The translations under genes were made by a program, and so were the position numbers. The notes beneath the pieces were generated by a model. The model searched no databases, was not told the origin of the DNA, and saw only the letters and a list, made by a program, of their open reading frames with translations. Shown one piece after another: positions 33,629 through 43,755 of a stretch of 64,000 bases of DNA (its first letter is position 1; every line of letters begins with the position of its first letter). Origin of the DNA: Phragmitibacter sp965284365 (GTDB taxonomy: Bacteria > Verrucomicrobiota > Verrucomicrobiia > Verrucomicrobiales > Verrucomicrobiaceae); the NCBI GenBank assembly GCA_965284365.1, contig OZ260079.1:1674001-1738000 (forward strand), in the 5' to 3' direction.

Positions 33629-35734
33629 TCAAGCCTTTAGCATGAGACATGCCACTGACCGCGGAGGGGAGATAGTCGTTTCGGAAACAGGAGCAACTGT
33701 GTCGGCAGTTGGGAAAGGTTTGGCTGCGGCAGAATTAAAGACCAGTTTCCAAGTCCCCGCAGGCAACAAAAACGCCACTGGCTTTGCGCCGTTGTTAAAC
33801 ATGAACAGCAGAGGCTCTCCTCCTTCAGGAGCACTATCGAGCAATCCCGCGAAGAATGTGTTTTTTGCGCTGTGCCAAGATTCACTGCTCATGGGACTAC
33901 AGTCCCGATCCAGCCAGGCGATGTCATGCCGCTGGGTGAGAGGATTGAGCTGACCGCTGTAGTGGATGCGACGGCGCAGGGCAGGATGCGACTTCCGCAA
34001 CGCAATGAGCTTCCGCGTGAAGTCCAGCATGTCTTCGGCATTCTCGTCAGTGCTCCAGTCCAGCCAGCTGATTTCGCTGTCCTGACAGTAGGCGTTGTTA
34101 TTGCCTTTTTGAGTGCGCCAACGTTCATCGCCGGCGGTGAGAAAGGGAACCCCAAGCGCGCAGAATGTCGTGGCGAGCATGGCGCGGACGAGGCGTTTGC
34201 GTTGAGCGATAACGACCTCATCGGTCGTCTCACCTTCTATCCCGCAGTTCCATGAGTGGTTGTTGCTGTCGCCATCTCGGTTGTCTTCGCCGTTCGCTTC
34301 GTTGTGCTTGTTGTTATAGGTCCAGAGGTCACGCAGGGTGAATCCATCGTGCGACGTGATAAAATTGACACTGGTCAGAGGTGAGCGGCCCGTAGATCCG
34401 TAGATATCATTGCTGCCGCAGAAGCGCTTCGCGAAGTTGGCGGTCACGCCAGTATCACCGCACCAAAAGCGACGAACTTTGTCGCGGAAACGTCCGTTCA
34501 ATTCATGCCACGGTTTCGGAAAACCACCCACCTGGTAGCCATCCGGTCCCATGTCCCAAGGCTCGGTGATCATCTTCACCCGCGAGAGAATCGGATCCTG
34601 TGCAATCGCCTGGAAAAACGCTGCTTCACGATTGAAGCTGCTACCATTGCGCCCAAGCGTTGCTCCAAGATCGAAGCGGAAGCCATCCACATGCATATCG
34701 CGCACCCAATAACGAAGGCTGTCCAAGATCAGACGAAGGGCTCCCATGGCCGCTGCGTTCACCGTGTTTCCGCAGCCGGTGTAATTCACGGTGCGACGGT
34801 TTTCCTCCATCAAATAATAGGACGGATTGTCCAGACCGCGTAGTGACAAGTTGGAGCCCGCTTCGTCGCCTTCGGCGGTGTGGTTATAAACCACGTCCAA
34901 GATTACTTCGATGCCGGCGCTGTGCAGGGCACGCACCATGGTCTTGAATTCATCAATCTGACTCTGCGGCTCACTGGCGGCAGCGTATCCATGGTGTGGC
35001 GCAAAAAAGCCCAACGTATTGTAGCCCCAATAATTGATCAGTTTCTTCGCCAAAAGAAAACCATCGTCCAAATGGAGATGCACCGGCAAGAGCTGGACAG
35101 CAGTGACGCCGAGATCCTGAAGATAGGCGATGGCTTCGGGATGAGCGAGCCCGGCATAGGTGCCGCGAATTTCTAAGGGGATCCTGGGATGGAGTCGGGT
35201 GAAGCCCCGCACGTGCATCTCATAGATGATGGTGTGTTCCCATGGACGCAGCAGCAGGGCATCGCCTTGCCAATCAAAGTCATCTTTGACAATCGCGCCT
35301 TTGGCCACATGCGGCGCGCTATCACGCGAATCGGGTCCGCCATTGCGACCAAGATTGCGCTGGCTGATATGCCATTTCGCAGGGCCGCAGGCCGCTTTTG
35401 CATAAGGATCGAGAAGAAGCTTGCGAGGATTGAACCACAGACCCCACTCCGGCTTCCAGATACCATGAGCGCGGTAGCCGTATAGCGTGCCTACCGGAAG
35501 GTCCGGCAGAAAGGCATGCCAGGTGTCGTTCATATCCCGTCCCAAGCGAACCCGGGCAGTCTCCCTGTTAGGCTGGGACGGATCTTCAAAAAGGCAGAGG
35601 TCAATGGCCTCTGCATGCCGCGAGTAGACGCTGAAATGCAGTCCTTCTGGCAGGGACGTTACGCCCAGTGGCAGGCCCTGTAACTCCACTCCGGGAGGCA
35701 CAGGCTGCACCGGTTGATGATGGTCTGAAAGCAA
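33629..35734 (-). CDS. glgX: Glycogen debranching enzyme (GlgX/isoamylase, GH13)
   Basis: Hydrolyses alpha-1,6 branches of glycogen or limit dextrins; 701 aa. An N-terminal CBM48-like domain (GVTSLPEGLHFSVYSRHAEA) leads into the GH13 barrel: region I DVVYNHTAEG, region II VDGFRFDLG with the nucleophile Asp, region III ITEPWDMG with the acid Glu, and region IV FITSHDGFTL. It begins 18 bp after the gltB stop, so it is probably co-transcribed. No other glycogen gene is in the window. Confidence 0.94.
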   Translation of the reverse strand: MLSDHHQPVQPVPPGVELQGLPLGVTSLPEGLHFSVYSRHAEAIDLCLFEDPSQPNRETARVRLGRDMNDTWHAFLPDLPVGTLYGYRAHGIWKPEWGLWFNPRKLLLDPYAKAACGPAKWHISQRNLGRNGGPDSRDSAPHVAKGAIVKDDFDWQGDALLLRPWEHTIIYEMHVRGFTRLHPRIPLEIRGTYAGLAHPEAIAYLQDLGVTAVQLLPVHLHLDDGFLLAKKLINYWGYNTLGFFAPHHGYAAASEPQSQIDEFKTMVRALHSAGIEVILDVVYNHTAEGDEAGSNLSLRGLDNPSYYLMEENRRTVNYTGCGNTVNAAAMGALRLILDSLRYWVRDMHVDGFRFDLGATLGRNGSSFNREAAFFQAIAQDPILSRVKMITEPWDMGPDGYQVGGFPKPWHELNGRFRDKVRRFWCGDTGVTANFAKRFCGSNDIYGSTGRSPLTSVNFITSHDGFTLRDLWTYNNKHNEANGEDNRDGDSNNHSWNCGIEGETTDEVVIAQRKRLVRAMLATTFCALGVPFLTAGDERWRTQKGNNNAYCQDSEISWLDWSTDENAEDMLDFTRKLIALRKSHPALRRRIHYSGQLNPLTQRHDIAWLDRDCSPMSSESWHSAKNTFFAGLLDSAPEGGEPLLFMFNNGAKPVAFLLPAGTWKLVFNSAAAKPFPTADTVAPVSETTISPPRSVACLMLKA

Positions 35735-35752
35735 AACGGACTGATCAGCGGG

Positions 35753-38700
35753 TTAAGCCACAGCGGGTTCCGGGGCAGGTTCATCCTCCGGGGGGACTGG
35801 AACAGGCTCAACTTTCGGCAGCACTTTCACGAACATCGGAAGGAAATGATCCCAGCGGTCAAGGATGTCCTTGGCGCGAAAGCTCTCCGTGCGTTCGAGG
35901 TGCTTATAGATCAACTGCTGTACCGTCTTGATGTCTTCGACCTCAGTGAGAGGCACGCCTTTGATCATCTCAGAGTTATGCAGTTTGCCGAACATGCCGG
36001 CTTCATCCAACAAGTAAGCGGTACCACCGCTCATGCCGGCGCCGAAGTTCTTGCCGAAGCTGCCGAGAACCAGCACCATGCCATTGGTCATATACTCGCA
36101 ACCGTGATCGCCGATACCTTCCACGACGGCCGTGCCGCCGGAGTTCCGGACGCAGAACCGCTCGCCCGCGCGGCCTGCCGCGAAGAGTGAGCCACTCGTC
36201 GCGCCATACATCACAGTATTGCCGAGGATGGAGTTTTCCCAAGTCTTGAAATCGGGATGCATCTTTGCGTTCGGCTTGATGACGATCTCGCCGCCGCAGA
36301 GGCCTTTGCCGACATAATCATTCGCTTCACCGGTGAGATTCAGCGTGACGCCCCCGCAAAGGAAGGTGCCAAAGCTTTGTCCCGCACTGCCGTTTAGATA
36401 TACCTCCACGGCGTTGTCGGGCAGACCATGATTGCCGTGATGGAAAGCGATCTCGCCAGACAGCTTCGTCCCAATATTACGGTCGGTATTTTGCACCTTG
36501 TAATGAATGGGTTGAACCTTGCGCTTGTCAGTGATGGCGAACTGTGCCGCTTGCAGGATCTTGTCATCCAGCGGGTGATGGTCGACGCGGTCGTTGCTAT
36601 TGAGGCGGCAGATGCGCGCGGCATCTTCACCAAGCTCAGCTCCGACATCCCGGAGGATACGGCCGAGGTTGATCATGTTGGCCTTCTTGTGATCCGGCAC
36701 TTCGCGCTGATACAAGAACTCGGGGCGGCCGATCAAATCATTCATACGAGCGACACCCAATTGCGCCATAATTCCGCGCACTTCCTGAGCGACCGCGTTG
36801 AAGAAATTCACCACGTGCTCGGGCTTGCCTTTAAACTTCGCGCGGAACTTCGGATCAGTCGTGGCAACACCGACAGGGCAGTTGTTCAAGTGACACTGGC
36901 GCACGTAAACACAGCCTAATGCGATGAGCGCAATGGTGCCAAAGTTGAATTCTTCCGCTCCGAGGATAGCAGCCATGGCGATGTCACGTCCGTTGCGCAT
37001 GCCACCGTCAGTCCGGAGGGTGACGCGATCGCGCAGACCGTTGAGCATGAGCACCTGTTGGGTCTCGGCAAGACCGAGCTCCCAGGGGAGGCCTGCATGC
37101 TTGATGCTGCTGAGCGGGCTGGCGCCCGTTCCGCCGTCATGTCCAGAGACGAGAATAATATCCGCATTGGCCTTGGCCACACCGGCAGCGACCGTGCCCA
37201 CGCCGGTCTCGGCGACGAGCTTCACGCAGACGCGGGCACGCGGATTGACTTCCTTCAGATCATTGATGAGCTGAGCAAGGTCCTCGATGGAATAGATGTC
37301 GTGATGCGGCGGCGGGCTGATGAGCGTTACACCTGGCTGCGTGTTCCGCAGACGGGCGATGAGCCGGTTCACCTTCATGGCTGGGAGCTGACCGCCTTCA
37401 CCAGGCTTGGCTCCCTGGGCCATTTTGATCTCAAGTTCCCAGGCATTGGCGAGGTACTCAGCCGTCACACCAAAGCGGCCGCTGGCCACCTGCTTGATCT
37501 TGCTGTTAGCCCAGTCGCCATTGTCATAAGGCTTGAAGCGCTTCGGATCTTCACCGCCTTCACCGGAGTCGGACTTGCCGCCGATACGGTTCATGGCAAT
37601 GGCCAAAGCTTCGTGAGCCTCAGGTGAAATGGCGCCGAGAGACATGGCCGCCGTCGTGAAACGGACACGGATGTCTTCAATCGGTTCGACCTCATCGATC
37701 GGAATCGGTCCGTCACTGGAAGGCCTGAATTCGAGCAGGTCCTTGAGCGCCACCGGTCCGTTTTGGATCTGACCGGCGACATAGGCCTGATAGTCCTCGG
37801 GCTTACCAGTCTTGACGAAGGTGTGGAAATTCTTGATCACCGGGCCGGTGATGGCGTGTACCTCACCGTCGCGACGTGGGCGATAGAAACCAGGGTCAGC
37901 CAGTTCGATCGGACCGCTTTCCGGCACAGCCACGGAGAAGGCTGCCGCGTGGCGGGCCATGCTTTCCTCTGCGACTTCGTTGAAGCCAATGCCGTCGATC
38001 TGCGAAGGCGTGCCGTGGAAACATTTGTCGATGAGCTCCTTGCCCAGCCCGACTGCTTCAAAGATCTGTGCACCGGTGTAGCTGCTCAGCACACTAATGC
38101 CCATCTTGGACATGATCTTCAGCACACCTTTCTCAAGCGCCTTGCGGTAATTGAGAAGCGCTTTCGGGAAATCAACGTCGGTCAGAATCGGCTTGCGGGC
38201 TGTCTTGTCGTTCTCCAGGACTTCCTGGATCGTCTCGAAAGCCAGATAGGGACAAACAGCGGCCGCACCGTATCCAAACAGCACTGCCATCTGGTGGGTA
38301 TCGCGGGCCTCACCGGTGTCTGCCACGAGGCTGAGCCGCATGCGGATCTGCTTGCGATTCAGATTATGATGCACCGCTCCCATGGCCATGGCGGCAGGCA
38401 CAGGCACGCGGGCGTGGTCGACCGCTCTGTCGCTCAGGATCAGGATACGAATGCCTTCTTCAGCCGCTTTTTCGGCTTCCTCGCAGAGGCGATCGACCGC
38501 CACCTGCAGACCTTCGGAACCTTCTTCCAGCGGCCAGGTGGTATCCAGCACACGGCAAGGGAAATCCGGCAGATTCTTCAGGGATTCCAGTTCGTTATCG
38601 AAAAGGAAAGGGGAGGTGAGATGGACGACGGCCGCGTGTTCCGGCGTTTCCACCAGCCAATTCCGCTTCCACCCGAGAGTGACATCCAGAGACATCACCG

Positions 38701-40321
38701 CCCGCTCGCGGATCGGGTCGATAGGCGGATTCGTGACCTGAGCGAAGAGTTGCTTGAAATAGGTCGAGAGAACCTTGGGCTGCTTGGACAAAACCGACAG
38801 GGGAATGTCATCCCCCATGGAATAGACGGCTTCTTCCCCCTTCAACAGCATAGGCGTGAAGGACATGTCGATCTCTTCCTTGTTCCAGCCGAAGGTTACT
38901 TCCTTCTGGGTCAGGGTGAGAATATCCAGAACCTCTTTGGGCGCGGGCGGCGCCTGCGCGGAGAGCTCCAGGCGGTTCTCCTTCAACCACAGGCCATAGG
39001 GCTGGCGGGCCACGAGCTGAGACTTGATCTCCTCGTCATAAGAGATCACGCCCTTGATCAGATCCACGGTGAGCATCTCACCAGGAGACAACCGGCCTTT
39101 CTTGATAACCTTGGCGTCGTCGAGCGGCACAATGCCAACCTCCGAACCGAGGGCGAAAATACCGTCTTCCGTGAGTTTGTAACGGGAAGGGCGCAGGCCA
39201 TTCCGGTCCAGGCCGGCAGCGATGGTACGACCGTCTGTATACACCAGACCAGCAGGACCATCCCACGGCTCGCTGAAGCAAGCGTGATATTCATAGTAAG
39301 CCTTGGTCTCCGCCGAAGTGGTGGGATCAATGCCGTAGGCAGGAGGTACCAGCATGGACATCGCTTCAGTGATCGAGCGGCCGGAAAGCACGAGTAATTC
39401 GAGTGCGGCATCGAGGCTGGCGGAGTCGCTTTGGCCGGGTTCACAAATGTTCTTCAGCAGGTGCTCTTCACCTTCCCACCAGGCATGTTCGAAGTCCGAG
39501 GTGCGGGAGGCCATCCAGTTGCGATTGCCGCGAACCGTGTTGATCTCGCCGTTGTGAGCCAGCATCCGGAACGGATGCGAGAGAGCCCAGGTAGGGAAGG
39601 TATTTGTCGAGAACCGTTGATGGAAGATCGCCAGCGCCGTCTCGTAACTTTCATCCTGGAGATCCAGATAGAACTTTTCCAACGCCGTCGCGACGAGGAG
39701 CGCCTTGTAGATGATCGTGCGATGAGACATCGAGGGGATGTAGAGATCCCCAAGGCCCGTGTTGCGGCACTTGATCTCGATTTCCCGGCGAGCCAGGAAA
39801 AGGGCGCGTTCGAAAGGATTGTCATCCATTTCCTCCGGACGTTCCATGAGGAGATGCATGATGTGAGGCATGGTCCGGCGTGCTTTTTCGCCGAGCTCCT
39901 TCTCATTTACAGGAACTTTGCGCCAGCCAATGACTCTGATGTCGCGCTTTTCAACAACACCTTCCGCGACAAGCTGGATGCGGAGACGAGCGGTTTCGTC
40001 CTGAGGCAGGAAAAAGACGCCGACTGCCAGGTCGAGAGGGTGCTCCAGCTTGGAACCGAACTTTTCCACTTCCGGCATGAACAGGCCATGAGGAATCTGA
40101 GTCAGCACGCCGGCGCCGTCCCCTGTTTTCATGTCAGGAAACATGGCGCCGCGATGCACGACACGGCAGACGCCTCCGAGGGCGTAATCGAGAATTTTCC
40201 GGCTACGTTTACCATCCACCTGCGCTACAAAGCCCACGCCACAGGCGTCGCGCTCCATGTCCATACGATGGAGGGAGTTTTCATTCGGGATCGGTTCGTC
40301 GTAGAAGGGATACTTGGTCAT
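35753..40321 (-). CDS. gltB: Glutamate synthase large subunit
   Basis: Makes glutamate from 2-oxoglutarate and glutamine; 1522 aa, full length. The type 2 amidotransferase domain begins at Cys27 (ERDACGVGFVAQVDGKRSRK) after a short propeptide. The FMN synthase domain follows. Cysteines of the 3Fe-4S cluster are near residues 1137-1148 (CVYVRQCHLNNCPVGVAT). The C-terminal GXGXG structural domain is present. No gltD lies nearby, so the electron donor subunit is elsewhere or the enzyme uses ferredoxin. It heads the run gltB-glgX-pyk. Its promoter should lie in 40322-40460. Confidence 0.97.
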   Translation of the reverse strand: MTKYPFYDEPIPNENSLHRMDMERDACGVGFVAQVDGKRSRKILDYALGGVCRVVHRGAMFPDMKTGDGAGVLTQIPHGLFMPEVEKFGSKLEHPLDLAVGVFFLPQDETARLRIQLVAEGVVEKRDIRVIGWRKVPVNEKELGEKARRTMPHIMHLLMERPEEMDDNPFERALFLARREIEIKCRNTGLGDLYIPSMSHRTIIYKALLVATALEKFYLDLQDESYETALAIFHQRFSTNTFPTWALSHPFRMLAHNGEINTVRGNRNWMASRTSDFEHAWWEGEEHLLKNICEPGQSDSASLDAALELLVLSGRSITEAMSMLVPPAYGIDPTTSAETKAYYEYHACFSEPWDGPAGLVYTDGRTIAAGLDRNGLRPSRYKLTEDGIFALGSEVGIVPLDDAKVIKKGRLSPGEMLTVDLIKGVISYDEEIKSQLVARQPYGLWLKENRLELSAQAPPAPKEVLDILTLTQKEVTFGWNKEEIDMSFTPMLLKGEEAVYSMGDDIPLSVLSKQPKVLSTYFKQLFAQVTNPPIDPIRERAVMSLDVTLGWKRNWLVETPEHAAVVHLTSPFLFDNELESLKNLPDFPCRVLDTTWPLEEGSEGLQVAVDRLCEEAEKAAEEGIRILILSDRAVDHARVPVPAAMAMGAVHHNLNRKQIRMRLSLVADTGEARDTHQMAVLFGYGAAAVCPYLAFETIQEVLENDKTARKPILTDVDFPKALLNYRKALEKGVLKIMSKMGISVLSSYTGAQIFEAVGLGKELIDKCFHGTPSQIDGIGFNEVAEESMARHAAAFSVAVPESGPIELADPGFYRPRRDGEVHAITGPVIKNFHTFVKTGKPEDYQAYVAGQIQNGPVALKDLLEFRPSSDGPIPIDEVEPIEDIRVRFTTAAMSLGAISPEAHEALAIAMNRIGGKSDSGEGGEDPKRFKPYDNGDWANSKIKQVASGRFGVTAEYLANAWELEIKMAQGAKPGEGGQLPAMKVNRLIARLRNTQPGVTLISPPPHHDIYSIEDLAQLINDLKEVNPRARVCVKLVAETGVGTVAAGVAKANADIILVSGHDGGTGASPLSSIKHAGLPWELGLAETQQVLMLNGLRDRVTLRTDGGMRNGRDIAMAAILGAEEFNFGTIALIALGCVYVRQCHLNNCPVGVATTDPKFRAKFKGKPEHVVNFFNAVAQEVRGIMAQLGVARMNDLIGRPEFLYQREVPDHKKANMINLGRILRDVGAELGEDAARICRLNSNDRVDHHPLDDKILQAAQFAITDKRKVQPIHYKVQNTDRNIGTKLSGEIAFHHGNHGLPDNAVEVYLNGSAGQSFGTFLCGGVTLNLTGEANDYVGKGLCGGEIVIKPNAKMHPDFKTWENSILGNTVMYGATSGSLFAAGRAGERFCVRNSGGTAVVEGIGDHGCEYMTNGMVLVLGSFGKNFGAGMSGGTAYLLDEAGMFGKLHNSEMIKGVPLTEVEDIKTVQQLIYKHLERTESFRAKDILDRWDHFLPMFVKVLPKVEPVPVPPEDEPAPEPAVA

Positions 40322-40460
40322 GATTGAAGGATGGTGCGGAGCCAGCCGTGCCCAGCCCCCGGGTGAGGGAGGGGTGTCAGACTACTGTCAGGCGGAAGCC
40401 TTCGCAAGCCCGTTCAGCATAGACCGTGCCGCAGGGCCGTCCGGACTGAAAAGCGTGGCT

Positions 40461-41327
40461 TTAGGATGCCAGCAACTGCTGCACGATCTCCCGTGTCTTG
40501 CTCAGCGGGAGGGAGTAATGGCCGTGGCCTTCAGCGACACTTAATGTGGCCTGCGGAATCTTTGATGCGAAGGATTGCACCATTCCGAGCGGAATGTTCC
40601 GATCCAGGTCGCCATGCCAGAAGCGGATGGGGATTGTGATGCCGGAGGTGTCGAACTCCCAGTCGGAGGTGTAAAGATCCCCATCGACTTGCAAAGCTTC
40701 CACGCTTCCCCTCATGGCCTCCTGGAAGCTTTTCGTGATCACGGCGTAATTGTCGTCGACTGCCAGGGCAGCGCGGTCTTCCGGCCCCAGCGAAGCCATC
40801 ATGCGGCGCATGAGCCAGCCATTCTGCTTCTGATAGGAAATACGAGCGGAGGCCCGCAGGCCGTAGCCGAGGAGGGGAGGAATGCGATGCCGGAGAAAAA
40901 GCGCCACCCGATACGGCCACATTAAACCACGCGTGCCTACGACTCGCAGCGGAGGCGCCCCGCAGATAACGGTGGCCCCCAGAACCCGCTCGGGCATCGC
41001 GTGGGCGGTGACCAGCACGTAAGGTCCGCCGCCGGAAACGCCCATCACAAGAAACTTGTCGATTCCCAGCGCCTGCGTCAGATCGGTAATGACTTCAGGC
41101 CAGTCGAGAATCCTGCGCCCTGGATGGAAATCCGACATCCCAATGCCCGGCCGGTCAGGGCCGATGACACGGAGGTGGTGTTCTTTCGCGACCTTGTCCA
41201 GTAAGGCGGCTTGGAGCCGAGAACTTGGCCAGCCGTGGTAGTAAAGGAGGGGAGTGCCGGTGGGGTCGCCGTACTCCGCATAGGCGAGCTTTCTGCCTGA
41301 AGAGAGGGTAACGACGTGATCCGACAT
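40461..41327 (-). CDS. Alpha/beta hydrolase
   Basis: 288 aa from the ATG at 41327. The oxyanion region is YYHGWPSSRL, the nucleophile elbow is GVSGGGP (Ser in GxSxG), the acid is in FWHGDLDRNIP, and the catalytic His is in EGHGHYSLP. It is a soluble cytosolic hydrolase of unknown substrate, in the haloalkane/epoxide hydrolase-like superfamily. A start at 41360 is possible but adds 11 unconserved residues. It is followed by gltB on the same strand after 139 bp. Confidence 0.85.
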   Translation of the reverse strand: MSDHVVTLSSGRKLAYAEYGDPTGTPLLYYHGWPSSRLQAALLDKVAKEHHLRVIGPDRPGIGMSDFHPGRRILDWPEVITDLTQALGIDKFLVMGVSGGGPYVLVTAHAMPERVLGATVICGAPPLRVVGTRGLMWPYRVALFLRHRIPPLLGYGLRASARISYQKQNGWLMRRMMASLGPEDRAALAVDDNYAVITKSFQEAMRGSVEALQVDGDLYTSDWEFDTSGITIPIRFWHGDLDRNIPLGMVQSFASKIPQATLSVAEGHGHYSLPLSKTREIVQQLLAS

Positions 41328-41435
41328 ACGAGAGGATGCACTGAACGAATGATCCGGCAAACGAACTCCGCGTGACCTGAGCGCCGTCGTGTACTAAGAC
41401 CCCGCTGTAACAGCGTCAGCGGACGCTGCGCATCA

Positions 41436-41663
41436 CTAATTCAGATCTGAAGAAAGCACAGAACTCGCAGCCCGGCTGGCAAGAAGCTGAGCCTGCGCGG
41501 TGACGCGCTCTTTCGAGGCATCGAAGCTATAGGCATGGCAACTCGGGCAGGAAGTGGTCCGCTCCGTGACGATGGACCCGCAGCCCTCGCACACCTTGTA
41601 CTCTTCGGGCTGCTCGGCGATCTTCTCGGCTTGGCGGATGCGTTCCTTCTGGGATTCGGACAT
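41436..41663 (-). CDS. Small zinc-ribbon protein
   Basis: 75-aa protein with CEGCGSIV and CPSCHAYSFD, a four-cysteine zinc ribbon in the centre, flanked by charged helices (ESQKERIRQAEKIAEQPEEY). Starts at 41672 and 41696 are also possible; the ATG at 41663 gives the cleanest N-terminus. Function unknown; the size and ribbon suggest a nucleic-acid or protein-binding accessory factor. It lies between rpsT and the alpha/beta hydrolase gene. Confidence 0.65.
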   Translation of the reverse strand: MSESQKERIRQAEKIAEQPEEYKVCEGCGSIVTERTTSCPSCHAYSFDASKERVTAQAQLLASRAASSVLSSDLN

Positions 41664-41717
41664 GGAACTCATGAAATTATGGCAAATATATAGCACAGGT
41701 GGCGCGGCGGTATCAAG

Positions 41718-41750
41718 GCAAACAAAAGGCGCGGACCCTGCCGCGCCTTT
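41718..41750 (-). terminator. Rho-independent terminator of rpsT
   Basis: Perfect 10-bp stem AAAGGCGCGG/CCGCGCCTTT with a six-base loop. On the minus strand it is followed by TTTTGTTTG. It lies about 47 nt after the rpsT stop. Confidence 0.9.
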
Positions 41751-41796
41751 AATAACGTATCAATCCTCTGAGAGGATGCGCCGCTATGCAGTGACT

Positions 41797-42063
41797 TTAT
41801 TTACCAGCTTTGGCGATCTGAGCAGCCACACGGCTCTTCAGACGGGAAGCGGTGTTCTTGTGCAGCGTGTTGCTCTTGGCGGCTTTGTCCGCAGCGGATG
41901 CAAAGCTGTTGTAAAGATCTTGAGCTGCCTTGGCGTCGCCCGTTTGCACGGCTTGCATCACTTTTTTGCGCAGCGTGCGGATACGGCTCTTTTGCGCTTG
42001 ATTCTGCAAGGTACGAACTTTCGTCTTGCGGATACTTTTTTCGGAGGAGCGGATATTAGCCAT
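41797..42063 (-). CDS. rpsT: 30S ribosomal protein S20
   Basis: Primary 16S rRNA-binding protein of the small subunit; 88 aa, highly basic and helical. It starts MANIRSSEKSIRKTKVRTLQ, typical of S20. It is monocistronic and followed by a good intrinsic terminator at 41718-41750. No Shine-Dalgarno site precedes the ATG. Confidence 0.97.
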   Translation of the reverse strand: MANIRSSEKSIRKTKVRTLQNQAQKSRIRTLRKKVMQAVQTGDAKAAQDLYNSFASAADKAAKSNTLHKNTASRLKSRVAAQIAKAGK

Positions 42064-42147
42064 ATTGCGGGTCGGATAGAGCGGGCGGAGTGTTTAAGGC
42101 ACCAAAAGGGGCTTGTCAAATGCCCATAAGGAATTTTTGGCGGCGGC

Positions 42148-42648
42148 TTACTTGTAGCCCATGATCATGGCACAGGTGACGGCTTTGGAGGAGTTCCCGT
42201 CTGCCTGACGAATGGCCACAACATACACGCCGGTGCGCTTGGGTTTCACAACAAGGGTCAGGCCCCAGCCGCCTTCAGACACTTCGGTCTTGGCTTCCAC
42301 CGTCTTGCCTTCGCCATCGAGCAGCTTGGCCGTGACGGACACCCCGCTTTTCGAGGGGACCGCCACGCATACGCGGTAGTCATTGCCTTTGAACATCTGC
42401 ACGCGCACGGCTTTGCCCATGCTGGGCGTCAGTTCGCGCTCCCAGATGTCAGCACGGAAGTCGAAGCCCTGATCCACATACTTGGAAGCCAGGCGCAAAA
42501 GAGAATCTTCCGCATCCTTGGAGTCATCAGCCCGGCCCATGGACGGGACGCCCAAGGCCAGCACAAAGAGGCCGGCGAGCAGGAGCAGGCGGCGGCGAAG
42601 CCCACCGGGAGAAGAAGAGGTAGATGCGTGTTGGGTGTTGGAGCTCAT
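42148..42648 (-). CDS. Hypothetical secreted protein
   Basis: 166 aa. The N-terminus has a basic region and hydrophobic core (LRRRLLLLAGLFVLALGVPS) with a likely signal peptidase site near MGRADD. The mature part (about 125 aa) is rich in beta strands, for example VRVQMFKGNDYRVCVAVPSK and the end region GVYVVAIRQADGNSSKAVTC, and may form a beta-sandwich like pre-peptidase C-terminal domains. I do not recognise a named family. It lies just upstream of rpsT on the same strand. Confidence 0.6.
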   Translation of the reverse strand: MSSNTQHASTSSSPGGLRRRLLLLAGLFVLALGVPSMGRADDSKDAEDSLLRLASKYVDQGFDFRADIWERELTPSMGKAVRVQMFKGNDYRVCVAVPSKSGVSVTAKLLDGEGKTVEAKTEVSEGGWGLTLVVKPKRTGVYVVAIRQADGNSSKAVTCAMIMGYK

Positions 42649-42767
42649 GTGAGTTGAGGGCTGGGAGATTCCCTCGGGGCGACATTATAAAGTTATTGTG
42701 AAAGTTTGCATCCATTTGTTCAAAGGACTACTTGCCCGAAGCCCTTCTGTGCGTTTTATGCGAACGC

Positions 42768-43592
42768 ATGGCCCGCATCGTATTCACCATGGAAGACGGC
42801 ACTCCCGTCGAAGTCGAACTGGGCCAGGACCTTATCACTATTGGCCGCCAGCCCGGCAGCATGGTCGTTTTGCCGAGTGCTTCGGTTTCCAGCCATCATG
42901 CCACCATCCGGCATCGGGGCGATGCTTATTACGTCCAAGATCTGGGCAGTACGAACGGCACCAAGCTGAATGGCGTGCCCGTGGAAGAGGCCAAACTCGA
43001 GGATGGCGATCACCTGACGATCGGTGGTATTCCGGGGATCGTGTATTACACGGACAAGCCGGCCGGCGCACTGCTTGGAGGCACGGAAGTGGAACCTTCC
43101 GCTGACATTGTCCATGATCCCGACGTCATAGCGGAACCCCACATCGCCTCACCGGACGTGGCGATGCCGCGCTATGTGGCGCGTCCAAATGTGGGGCCGT
43201 CTTTGCCCAATTCTCCGCAATCTGCTCCGCCGCCGAAGCGTCCAGCGGGAGGTGCGGTCGGAGGCAAGCACCGTCGCACGGTGCAGGACTATAAGGAACC
43301 ATCCGGCATTGGTGGCTTCCTGATGTTCCTTCTCTTTCTGGCCCTGGCTTTCGTGGCTGGCCTCCATCTGCGCCATGCCGTGGAAAACTCCGGTAAGGTT
43401 CTGATCGTGGATATCATGCAAAAGATGCGCGAGGGCAAAGAAAGCGGCGATGCCGTGCCGGGAGAACCTGCGAAGGGTGCTGACGCGGAAAAGGATAAAG
43501 CCACCACGCCTAGAGCAGACGACAAGGCGCAAGCATCCAAGAGTGCTGCCCCTGCCAAGCCAGGTGGGGATGGGATGATGGAGATGAAGTAA
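42768..43592 (+). CDS. FHA-domain membrane protein
   Basis: 274 aa from the ATG at 42768; an upstream TTG would add 12 unconserved residues. The N-terminal FHA domain has IGRQPGSMVVLPSASVSSHH and DLGSTNGTKLNG, the phosphothreonine-binding loops. A proline-rich linker, one hydrophobic span (GGFLMFLLFLALAFVAGLHL, about residues 184-203) and an Ala/Lys-rich tail follow. It probably reads a phosphorylated partner at the membrane. A Hanks kinase gene lies 27 kb away but need not be related. Confidence 0.85.
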   Translation: MARIVFTMEDGTPVEVELGQDLITIGRQPGSMVVLPSASVSSHHATIRHRGDAYYVQDLGSTNGTKLNGVPVEEAKLEDGDHLTIGGIPGIVYYTDKPAGALLGGTEVEPSADIVHDPDVIAEPHIASPDVAMPRYVARPNVGPSLPNSPQSAPPPKRPAGGAVGGKHRRTVQDYKEPSGIGGFLMFLLFLALAFVAGLHLRHAVENSGKVLIVDIMQKMREGKESGDAVPGEPAKGADAEKDKATTPRADDKAQASKSAAPAKPGGDGMMEMK

Positions 43593-43755
43593 GGGCCGCT
43601 TTTGCGACCAAATCGCTCACCCTCCTAGTTGACCGATCGCACAGGTCTTAGAGTGGAGTGTCGACACACTAGCCGGACATACGCCGGAAAATGGATCCGA
43701 TTTTTGACTTGATCCATGAAGTGAAGATCAGTGCTCCCAGCTGTTAGGGAAAAAC

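Noticed and set aside
37763..39397. A 544-codon plus-strand open frame antisense to gltB
   Set aside because: It lies entirely within the conserved gltB gene and its translation has no recognisable domain.
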